DNA of 64,000 nt from Blepharisma japonicum. Lineage: Eukaryota > Ciliophora > Heterotrichea > Heterotrichida > Blepharismidae. Each line of letters opens with the position of its first letter. Position 1 is the first letter of the stretch. Below are positions 12,801 through 23,790 of the stretch, in pieces. The position numbers were made by a program, and so were the translations under genes. The stretch lies in NCBI GenBank assembly GCA_949751835.1, contig CATKHK010000037.1:310001-374000 (forward strand), given 5' to 3'. The notes beneath the pieces are model-generated. The model was not told the origin of the DNA, ran no database searches, and saw only the letters and a list, made by a program, of their open reading frames with translations.

Positions 12801-15800
12801 CAGGTAGATGAGGATAAATGAGCATGATCTCTGCAAGTAATGCAAACTGATGTATAGTCATCACACACTAAGCAAATTACATCTTGACACAAATTACAAT
12901 TTTTATCATTCCTTACACATCCCCACCCACATTGAGCTTGGCATGATGTGCAGCTTAAGCTATTAGGATAATAGGGCAAGTCACAATTTGGAATGCATGA
13001 ATTTGATAATTCTATAGGGCATAATAAACATCCTGAACAAGTCCCAGAGATTACTATATTTGTTATAGGCTCATCAACATTATATATATTGATATTCCAT
13101 AAAAAACCTTTATAAAGATTCGTACTTAAATCAGATCCAGCACCAATTGAAATAAAAAATGACGAAGAAATATCCTGATACCATGAGGATCTGAGATCGG
13201 AAGATATTTCATTAGAAGAACCAATGTAAAATGAAATTTTTTGCTTGGGGGTTGGACTAATTAAACTCTTGACAGCAATAAAATTTCAAGATCCTAAAGT
13301 TACTGATAAAGTTGAAGACATATATGAAACCGTTGTCCCATCTTTTAATTTCATTGAAAAATTAAGCTTTCCTGAGCTTAGTGATAAAGTGAGAAAACTT
13401 GTAAGAGAGTTGTCTTGCTTAGAAATTAAGTACCCAGTGTCTAAAGTTGGGTTTATTCATGCTGATATTGTAAATTCTGGTCCAAAAGTTAAGGATGGAG
13501 GATTATCAATTGATTTCATAAATGATGTCCCTCTAAAATAGTACCCTCTTTGTATTGCAGCATATGGATCTTCAGAAGTATAGAATGGATAAAATTTATT
13601 ATCGTTTCCTGTTTGAAAAGCAACATTTCCAACCGAGTCATAAACAGTATCTTTAATTTGGCTTAGTCTCAAGCTGAAAGCCAACTCATTAGACAAACTA
13701 CATTGATTGCTACTAGCAGTATATCCTGAAGGACAAAAATCTAAACAGATGTTTGAAAGCATAAACAAAGAAGATCCACATTGAATGCATTCTGTAAAAG
13801 AAGGCCCAGAACAAGAGGTGCAAATAGTATGGCAAAGGTCACAAGTCTCTGTATTCCCATTTCAATAAGCATTTATGTTGCATTGGCATATATTTCCTAC
13901 AAATCCTGCATTTGTAATGCAGGTTAAACACTTATTTGAAAATGATATACAAGAATAGCATTCTTTTTCTCTACAAAGTCGACATGTCAGATCGCTTCTG
14001 CATCCATAAGAGCATGATGCACTCTTGCATGAAGCACAAGAAGAGCTACTTGGATAATTTGCTAATGAGCATGAACTAGGGCAAAAGCTTCCACTTGGGC
14101 AGCTTGTGCAAGGATTTGCAGTGCAAGTTGTAGAGATCCATGCAGAGTTTGCATGAGTTTCATCATTATAAATTTTTAAATTTCATAGAAATCCTTTAAA
14201 GCCAGTTCCAGATGTGTGATCGCAGCCAATCAAGAGTGTTCCAGTAGCACTGTCCCTTAAGTATGTTTCAGACGTTGAGGTACTTGTTATAAGTAAATTG
14301 GTATCGACATAAATATTTGAACTATATGTTCCATCTCCATTTATTATCCCAGAAAATGACAAATAATGCCAATCAGAGAGTACACTTTGAGATCCAACTG
14401 CATTTAGTGATGATCCATCTTTCAGTAATAAATTTAGCTTTGGAAATATATTACTATCAATTTGTACAACAAAATATGTTAGAGCTCCATTATATTTTTC
14501 TATTAAAACTCCTTGATCTAAAACTTTGACTCATAGCATGACTGAGAAATAAGGACTAAACACAATAGTCCCGCTCATGTAGCTTTGCCCAGTAAAATAA
14601 TATCCACGATTAATTGCTGGGATAGGATCATTTGTATCAAAAGTTGGATAAGCGTTTGTATTGCTGCTTCCAACTTTGAATCCTGATAGTGTGTCAAGCA
14701 CTATATAATCATCAAATTCTAAATCAATAACCAAATTATTAGTTAAGTCACATTTATTCGTCCCTGAATTTTGGCTATAACCGCTTGGACATTGTGTATC
14801 GCATATGACATCTAATAAATAATATGAAGAAATGCAAGTTGAGCACTGATAATAATGTGTCGACGAGCATGAAGCACATCCAGTAAAGCAGGGTATACAA
14901 GAAAAGCCATCAGAAGATAAAGAATAACCTGAATCGCAGCTGCATGGGGTACCATGAGCATGAGAAACACATGTGCTGCATTTATTTGTATCAAACCCAG
15001 TACAAACACTACAAAGTGGATCGTCACAAATATTGCATGACCCACTTCTTGTGCAGCCCAAAGTGCAAGCTGAGTCACAATTTTTGTATGTTGCTGAGTC
15101 TAAATAACTGGTAATATCACATGTCCATAGGCAAGTTGCTAATAGCCCTGAGCCACATATTTCATTCACTTGTGTTGAAAAGTCAAATATTGCAACATTC
15201 CAGAGCTGGTAGCTGTAAATAAACCCTTTAAAATGTGAAGATGAGCTTCCTCCAATTGTAATTTGTTGATTAGCTTGATCTCTATAAATAAGAGTATTAT
15301 AAGTAGATGATGCAACAGGAGAGTTATTATTATATACTGTCAAAGTAGATGTAATGGCAGGGTTGTTGAATGAGCAGACAAATGACAAGTATGTTCATGC
15401 TGCAAAAGAAGTACTAGACAAGGTTTTAGAGGAAGTTACTTCAGATGGGCTTTCTAAGGGAATATTTATAGAGCCAGATGAATCAACAATAATTCGGGAA
15501 TTTGATATAATATCTCCAGCAGCTGTTACATAAATTCAGAGGCCCATAGCAAAACTATGTGATAGGTATATATTAGTATTTGACAAAAGATATTGACTTC
15601 CATTAAAATAAAGACCTCTTTTCTTTGCAGGGATAGGATCCACTGCTTCAGGTGTGTTAAAGAACTGATAGGAGCTTGAGCTTATTCCTGTAGTAAAGAT
15701 TGAATAAATACCTTGAAAGTCTCCATTAAATTTTACATCTACAACAGGAGAAGTAACTGTTACACATGGATTTGTAAATCCATAAGGGCAGCTTCTTAGA

Positions 15801-18800
15801 CAAATATTTGAAACAAGATAATATGCACCACAAGATGAGCATAAAAAATATTTATTTGTTTGGCACTGACTGCATAAATTATCACAAATTTGGCACCCAT
15901 CTGAGCTTTGCTCCCAAAAAGCGTTATTATTGCAAATGCATGTGGTGCCTGATATATGTGCATTAGTTATGCAATTTGTGCAAGCACCATCAAAAGCTGT
16001 GCATTCGAGACATTCTTTGTCTTTGCAAAGTCTGCAAGTCAGTGTTGATCTGCACCCATAAGGGCATGTGCCAGTACAAGAAGTGCAGGAAGTTGAATAA
16101 AATTGTCCAAAAGGGCAGCTATCTGGGCATTTCAATTCGGAAGGACAAGTAGCACAGCTGGTAGGACATCCTGATGTTTTCCATTCTTGTAATGCATAAG
16201 TATTGTCATTGTAAATGTTTAGACTTCATAGGAAGCCAGTAAATCCTCCAGATGCCGTGGTATCTTTTGCAATGTAAAGCGTGCCAAGATCCTTATAATA
16301 TGAAGATGACGCAGAAGTAGCTGAAGAAACAGAAGCTCCATCAATTGATAGAGATATAACAGTATTACCAGATGAAAGACCACCTGTAAATGATATATAA
16401 TGTCATCCTGATGACATACTTGAAGAGCCACTTACACTAAGTAAATTTGAATCTGCAAGAAGAGCACTCATAGAAGGGATACCAGATGATATAAAAACAT
16501 AAGAATATTTTGTAGTGCCATCAAACTTCATAAATAAATATCCATCATTTAGAGGTCATACCCATATTAATAGTGAAAAATACGGACTTATCGTAAATGA
16601 TGCAAGTTTCATATAATTATTACCTGAGAAATAATATCCTCTATAAATAGAAGGAATTGGATCTGTTGTTTCCCAAGTAGGATATTTATTTGTGTTTGAA
16701 GATCCTACTGAAACCCCGCTTACTGTGTCCAATTGAATCAAATTCTGGAGAGCAATACTCAAAGGATTTGCAGTAGATAAAGTGCAAGAATGGCCAGATG
16801 AATCAGCTGTATACCCTGACGGACAATAAGTAAGGCACATTGTTTTTAATAAATAATAACTTGAAAGACAGGAGCTACATTGATAATAAAGAGTTCCAGT
16901 ACACGAAGCACATCCTGTAAAGCAAGGTACGCAAGAAAACCCATCAGAAGATACCATATATCCAATATTGCAAGCACATGGAGTCCCAGCCGCATTAGAA
17001 ACACAATTAGTGCATTTATTTGTGCCAAATCCAGTGCAAACACTACAAAGAGGGTCGTCACAAATGTTGCATGATCCATTTCTAGTGCAGCCTAAAGTGC
17101 AGCCTGCATCACATGCTTTAAATGTTGCTGAATTCCATCAAGAATTAATATCGCATGCCCATAGACAGGAGGCTAATAATCCAGAACCACAAATTTCATT
17201 TAATTGTGTCGAAAAATCAAATATTGCAACATTTCAAAGCTTATAATTATATATAAATCCAGTAAAATAAGAGGTTGAACTCCCACCAATTTTAATTTTT
17301 TGATTAGTTTGATCTCTATAAATAAGAGTATTATAAGTTGACGATGCAATCTGATTGTTATTATTATATATTGTCAAAGTAGTTGTTATCGCAGGATTGT
17401 TAAATGCAGAAGTAAATGACAAAAATATTCACACTGCAAAAGAAGTTCCTGAAAGAGTTTGAGAAGAAGTTACTTCTAATGGGCTTTCTAGTGGTATTTT
17501 TATAGTTCCAGATGAGTCAACAGTAATCCTAGAATTTGATAAAATATCTCCTGTCGCAGTCACATAAATTCAGAGGCCCATTGCAAAACTATGTGAGAGA
17601 TATATATTCGTATTTGACATTAAATATTGGCTTCCGTTGAAATAGAGACCTCTTTGCTTTGCAGGTATAGGATCTGGTATTTCAGGTGTGTTAAAGAATT
17701 GGTAAGAACTTGAACTTGTGCCAGTAGTAAAAATTGAATAAGATCCTTGAAAATCTCCATTAAATGATACATCTATAACAGGGGAAGTGACTGTCACACA
17801 TGGATTTGTAAACCCATAAGGGCAGCTTCTTAGACAAACATTTGAAACAAGAATATAAGTTCCACATGATGAGCATAAAAAGTAATTATTTGTTTGGCAC
17901 TGACTGCATAAATTGTCACAAATTTGACACCCATCTGAGCTTTGCTCCCAAAAAGCGTTATTATCGCAAACACATGTGGTGCCTGAGATATGTGCATTAG
18001 TTATACAATTGGTGCAAGCACCATCAAAAGCTGTACATTCCAGACATTCTTTGTCTTTGCAAAGTCTGCAAGTAAGTGTTGATCTGCACCCATAAGGGCA
18101 TGTACCAGTACACGAAGTGCAGGAGGTTGAATAAAATTGTCCAAAAGGACAGCTATCTGGACATTTCAATTCGGAAGGACAAGTAGCACAGCTGGTAGGA
18201 CATCCTGATGTTTTCCATTCTTGTAATGCATAAGTATTGTCATTGTAAATTTTTAGACTCCATAAGAAGCCAGTAAAGCCTCCTGATGCCGTGGTAGCTT
18301 TTGCAATGTAAAGCGTGCCAAGATCCTTATAATATGAAGATGACGCAGAAGTAGCTGAAAAGGCAGAACCTACATCAATTGATAGAGATATAACAGTATT
18401 TCCAGATGAAAGACCACCTATGAATGATATATAATGTCATCCTGATGATATACTTGAAGAGGCGCTTACACTAAGTAAATTTGAATCTGCAAGAAGAACA
18501 TTCATAGAAGGGATGCCAGATGATATAGCAATATAAGAATATTTTGTAGTGCCATCAAACTTCATAAATAAATATCCATCGATTAGGACCTTTACCCACA
18601 TCAGTAGTGAAAAATATGGACTAATCGTAAATGATGCAAGGTCCATATAATTATTACCTGAGAAATAATATCCTCTATAAATAGAAGGAATTGGATCTGT
18701 TGTTTCCCAAGTAGGATATTTATTTGTGTTTGAAGATCCTACCGAAACCCCGCTTACTGTGTCCAATTGAATCAAATTCTGGAGAGCAATACTTAAAGGA

Positions 18801-20710
18801 TTTGCAGTAGATAAAGTACAAGAATGGCCAGATGAATCAGCTGTATACCCTGAAGGGCAATAAGTAAGGCACATTGTTTTTAATAAATAATAACTTGAAA
18901 GACAGGAGCTACATTGATAATAAAGAGTTCCAGTACACGAAGCACATCCTGTAAAGCAAGGTACGCAAGAAAACCCATCAGAAGATACAATATAGCCTGC
19001 ATTGCAAGTGCAAGAAGAAGTTCCAGATGCATTAGAAACACATTGTGTGCATAAACCTGTCAAGAATCCTGTACAGATACTACAAAGTGGATCATTGCAA
19101 ACATTGCAGGATACATCTCTGACACAGCCATTTGTGCATGAGTTGCAATTTGTCGGCGTTGCCCCATTCATTCATTGAGTTAGAGGACAAGTCCAAAGAC
19201 AGGCAGCTGCAGCCCCTGTGCTACATATTTGGTCTGAGTATTGAGTATTAAAATTAGAAACTGCAACATTTCATAGAGTGAATTGGTAAATATATCCCAA
19301 AAAATTGGTAGCAGAGCTTTTTCCAAGGATTATTACATTATTGATGGCGTCTCTATATATATTTCCGCTGGATGTTGCAGTAGCAGATGCTTGTGGAGAA
19401 TTATTAAGGTAAGGAACAATTGTTGTGGAAGTTGTAGATGATGAAAATGAAATAATAAAAGAAATATAAGTCCATGCCGCATTTGAAGGGTTAAGTGCTG
19501 CAGTCGTTACTGTAGTTGTTGCTTCTGCCTTACTTTCTAATATAATTGTCATAGCTCCACTTGCAGATATCGTTATTTTATTTCCAGGGCTATTTGTCAA
19601 GATATCTCCTGAGCCAGATAATATCCACACCCACATCCCAATTGAAAAATTCAGAGAAATATAAACAGTTGCTGTCGTTTGAAGATATGATCCTCCAGAA
19701 AAGTAAAGCCCTCTGCCTTTAGCTGGGATAGGATCTATTGTTTCAGGAGAATTGAAAAAGTAATAGCTGCTTGAGCTTGTCCCTGTTCTAAATAATCCAT
19801 AAGCCCCATAAAAATAATCAGCAAAATTCCGATCTAAAACGGCTGTTGAAATTGAAGCACAAGATGTGCCAAATCCATATGGGCAAGCTCTTAAGCAAAC
19901 ACTTGAAACTAACACATTGGTGCCTGAGCAAGTTGTACAAATAAAATTATCTGAGTTGCAAGCTATACATAAATTATCACAAGCAACACACGTTCTTGTT
20001 GTCGTCGTCCATCAATATCCTGCATTACATTGACATATTCCACTAACAGGACTGGCGTTAGTAATACAGGTTATACAAGACAAAGCTGGGGCATTGCAAA
20101 CCATGCATCTTACTTGGTAGCACATATTACAATAGTCAGCCACACTACAATCTCCTCTTACTAAGATTAGTCCTGCAAGCTGAGGATTTTGCACATTTTT
20201 AATAAAAGTAATGACCAAATTGCCGCTAACATATGCATTTGTTACCGCGCTTCCACCTATATAAACTGTTCCACTTGTAAGCGTAAATTGTGTAAAAATA
20301 TCATAAGCAGTTAATGCCCCTGCAGTAGCCACTAAATCAAGGTTAGTTGCTATAAAATAGTCTCCAAATTTTACTGAAAACTTTCTGCTATTTGTAGTTG
20401 TGAAATAAATTTCACCGAACTGGAGAATTAGCACATATGTCCCATCTGTACTTAGAGGAAGATTATATCCCCAATTAACTGTGTCATATCTTTCAGACAA
20501 GTACATAGAATCGTCTTTTGTGTTAGCAATTGAAGAGCCAGTAATTACATGAACCTGTCCTCCGACTGAATACATATCTGCAGAATATGAAAAACCATAT
20601 AAGGAAGTGTATGTTGAGGCTCCTGAGTTGATAGCCATCACAATTGTTGCAGGGTCAAGTGAATAGCAGCTTAGAACAATTAATAAAAGATGACGTAGAT
20701 AAGCCTTCAT
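9860..20710 (-). CDS. Giant malectin/LamG/Cys-rich multi-pass surface protein, paralog 2 (complete)
   Basis: Complete gene of about 3,606 residues in three exons (20710-10574, 10558-10301, 10285-9860), with TGA as Trp and stop TAA. Order: signal peptide (about 1-20); malectin-like domain (about 22-186, with AINSGAS, YLSERYDTVNWGYN, LILQFGEIYF, AGLILVRGDC); Cys-rich linker; eight LamG-like modules, each with a DPxxAxxRGxYFxG motif, alternating with Cys-rich GFR/furin-like blocks; a beta-rich juxtamembrane domain; then 7-9 hydrophobic segments ending in a polar Asn-rich tail. The layout fits a type of large ciliate receptor-like membrane protein whose ligand is unknown. Malectin family members bind glucose-type disaccharides, so glycan recognition is a fair inference. 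It differs from paralog 1 by one extra 2,034-bp tandem unit. Confidence 0.9.
10286..10300 (-). other. 15-nt intron (last) in paralog 2
   Basis: Minus strand GTAATATTAATATAG, phase 0, with an in-frame TAG if retained. It joins ...VCALS to MALYVFVYKPF. The inverted paralog has an intron at the same place (27988-28002). Confidence 0.9.
10559..10573 (-). other. 15-nt intron (first) in paralog 2
   Basis: Minus strand GTAATGTTTATTTAG, phase 0, with an in-frame TAG if retained. The equivalent introns lie at 228-242, 22956-22970 and 27715-27729 in the relatives. Confidence 0.9.
14960..18990 (-). repeat. Tandem duplication of a 2,034-bp coding unit inside paralog 2
   Basis: Matching landmarks sit exactly 2,034 bp apart (678 codons): 15022 with 17056, 15536 with 17570, 16138 with 18172, and about 16900 with 18934. 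Identity is highest at about 16050-16955 versus 18084-18989. Each copy encodes two LamG-like modules with their Cys-rich linkers. Paralog 1 has the equivalent unit once: its offset to this gene is 10,331 bp before the unit and about 12,365 bp after it, the difference being 2,034. Confidence 0.9.
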
Positions 20711-22284
20711 TTTAATTTTATAAATTCTCTCAATTTTAGGAGATTAATATTCAATTTCTTTAGATAAGAGAGAAAATCTCTATTTTTAATAATAAATTTG
20801 GATCTAAAATATAGTTATTTATCCAGTAATCATGTAAATTAATATTTAATTCGATTTTTTACATAGTAACTTATTTATCGATATTTTATTATTTAAGAGG
20901 GTGGAGAATTATATAAGATCAGATGTTTTTGTCAAATTTATTATTTCAACTTTAAAATGGGAAATGATATGAAAAAGACTTAACACCAAAATATTTTTTT
21001 CTTTTATTCCTTAATACGCAACTATTAGAAATTTCAACTATACTCTAGTTTATGCCTTCTGAAGTAAATTCTAGGCTCAAGATAAATTAGGTTAAGAGTT
21101 AATTGATATTATGATAATATTCCATAACCTAAGACATAACTTTTCCACACTGCAGATTTTCATGCCTACTTTTACTAAATAAAACTTGCGATTAGACTTT
21201 TAATTGGCTAATTTAAGGCAAGGAAGCAAGGAGTATTACAAAGATTTTCACTTCAATAACTTTAAGAATATAATTGGCAAAGAAATTAATGATAGCTAGA
21301 CTAAACAAATATTTATTAGAGGATATTGCAAATATTTATTTTTATAATGAATTGCATATCAAGAATAGGAATTTGTTAATTCGAATAGAAAAAATTACGT
21401 TTTTATTAATCAAGATATTGGATTCTCATCAATCGGCAAAAATATGTTAAAATGGCTTTAATTTTTAATAAATTACTTTTTAGCCTCTAAGTCAGAAATA
21501 CAATTAAAATATACAATTTATATCAAGCATTAGTCTTCACCAACGTTAGGATCCTGAGAAGGCTGTCCTTCCAGCTCATGGGCGCAGCAACTTGGGTCTG
21601 CTAGACACCCTGAAGGTACCAGTCTCCACTACCAGAAGTTGATGATACATTCTAAAAATTCCTTCTCCAATGACAGGAGTTCAAATTGCGCATCTTAGGC
21701 TTTTACCTCTCTACTATAGCTGTGATAAATTCGCTGGCCAAGAAAAATGTAATAATCAAAATTGATCAAAAAAGGATTTTCTGCTCTGAGAACTAAAATA
21801 TCGGATGAAACTATACTTTGATAATTAGATAGCCTCACTCTATTAAAAAATAATTTATTTTATATATCAAATTGTTAAAGAAATAGCACTATTCCATATT
21901 ATCTTTATTAATTCTTATGCAGTTAATTTTATTTATAAAATCGGCCTTGCCAGCATGATAAATTTTTCATCTCCTCACTCCCTCACAGCAATGTAAAACT
22001 TTCGGCCTATAAAGCAAGCCATTTTTGGAATCAGCCTAATTATATATAAATTTTTAAAGGTTTAAGGGCCTAAAGCAACACCCTTAAAGCATTCTATCTC
22101 TTATACTTTGGAGCTGTTATTTTATAAATCATAAAGCTCAATTTTCAATTTAATTTGAAAATTACTCAATTACAGAAATTTGATAAGTTTTATTTCTTCT
22201 CTACACCAACATATTTTTTATGTCTTACTTTTGTCAAATTATTTGGGACATCGCCATCCAAAAAAATCATTCAACTTTTTAGAT
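20711..22284. other. Intergenic region upstream of paralog 2 with one GC-richer relic
   Basis: AT-rich with no intact gene. The stretch at about 21537-21740 is clearly richer in GC than its surroundings. On the minus strand it reads like the decayed end of a coding sequence (ending ...CCAHELEGQPSQDPNVGED, then TAA) with stops further up. The family is not recognised. Confidence 0.4.
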
Positions 22285-23215
22285 CTATTTTTTCTCATTT
22301 ATAGGATTTGAATGAATATCTCTTTTCATAGCTCTTTTTTCAATGTAATAAACTTCTTTTAAAGAATTTATGATTGGTCTAGCTGTCTGTACTGCCATTA
22401 GTAAAACAACAAAATAAATAACTAAATTGTCCATGATATTAATCCCTGAACTCAGATTAAAGAAATATGGACTAAGTAGTGAAAATATAACGAAAATTCC
22501 TAGTTCAATTATTAAATTGGTCATTTGAATGACTGAATCGTCAAATGGCTTATAAATAATTAGAAATAGAGTAATCTACATAGATCATACACATAGGGGT
22601 GAAACAGCATTTATGATTAGCTGGTTTGGGGGAATCATTCCAAAATATTTGAGTGGCAATAAAAATTAATCTTCTTGTATACCATTAAGCAAATATAAAG
22701 TTACATTTTTATTTTCCAGACCCTTTAGCAAAAGAGGAGAAGATAAAAATTAGACTTTTACATGTAAAAAGGAAATCTGGTGCATGAAAGAATTGAAAAA
22801 ATTGGAAATGAATAGTATAAATCCTGAATCATTCTTGAACTCATAATCGAAGGAGCTTTAAGGAACTAGCCATTTTTTATTTCGCTTATTTATGATTTTA
22901 TTCATCTTTCTGAAGCTAAAATATGAATGAAGTAGAGGGTGATTATTATAAGGACCTAAGTAAAAAATACAATAAAAATAAGCAAAGAAAATAGTTACTG
23001 AATTGAAGGAAACTTCAAAAATTTTAGAATTCTCTGTACTCAAAACCCCAATAATTACAATCCAAAAGTGTAAAAAACTACCAAATTTGTATTCCTTAAA
23101 TATTTTTTTCAGATTCTTTCCTATAAATCTCTGAGAGCATTTAGAAAATAATACACCATAGGGATCATACTTATAATAATACATAAAATAGTTGCATCAT
23201 TTCCTACTTAATTTT
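22285..23215 (-). pseudogene. C-terminal membrane-domain pseudogene of the malectin/LamG family
   Basis: Only the last part of the family gene is present. The final exon is open (22285-22575; PYFFNL, VIYFVVLLMAVQTARPIINSLKEVYY), and the middle membrane part is disrupted by extra sequence around 22690-22800 and by frame breaks. Homology stops near 23215, before any LamG module. Both family introns are still there as 15-nt units, 22576-22590 (GTATGATCTATGTAG) and 22956-22970 (GTATTTTTTACTTAG), so the copy arose by DNA duplication and not through RNA. Confidence 0.8.
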
Positions 23216-23769
23216 TGATATTTAAAGGAGTCTCCCAAAATTATAAGAACTCTAAAGTTAAACTATATGCTATTTATGAATAAAAGTTAAATAAGAGTGA
23301 CTTGGGTTAAAAAATTTGTGTGTTATGGATTAAAATTATCATTTTCGCAACAAGAATATAAATTTCCAAATTCTAAGTGGAAAAATTAGGATTTAACTTA
23401 TTTTAAACTTAAACAATATTTTAGCGAATAGCTATTGAGATAATTTGCCTAAATATATATATAGAATCCAAGGAGACATAATCCATATCTAAAGTTAGAA
23501 GAGATAAAAATGGAAATTCTTTTTTAGAATTAAGCAGCAAAAAAACAGTTAGAAGTTTTAGATAAAAAATACCAAGCCCTAGAATTAAGAAAATTTGTCT
23601 AACTATGATATAAGTATATAAAAAATTTAAAATTCTAAAAGAAAGTATTTTCTGAGAATTCTTTAGTTCTATTATCTGGATAAATAATATTTATTATTAA
23701 GATCAATAATCCTAAGCAAGCATTGCTATATGTTTATTTCATCAAAGTTTCGTCATAATATCTTAAATT
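23216..23769. other. AT-rich intergenic region
   Basis: No gene, RNA gene or clear repeat seen. It separates the minus-strand pseudogene from the plus-strand paralog and should hold the latter's promoter. Confidence 0.5.
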
Positions 23770-23790
23770 ATGCAACATCATAAAAATAAA

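Noticed and set aside
21690-21720. tRNA-like B-box (GTTCAAATT) in the GC-richer island
   Set aside because: The last consensus C is missing, and no matching A-box or cloverleaf was found.
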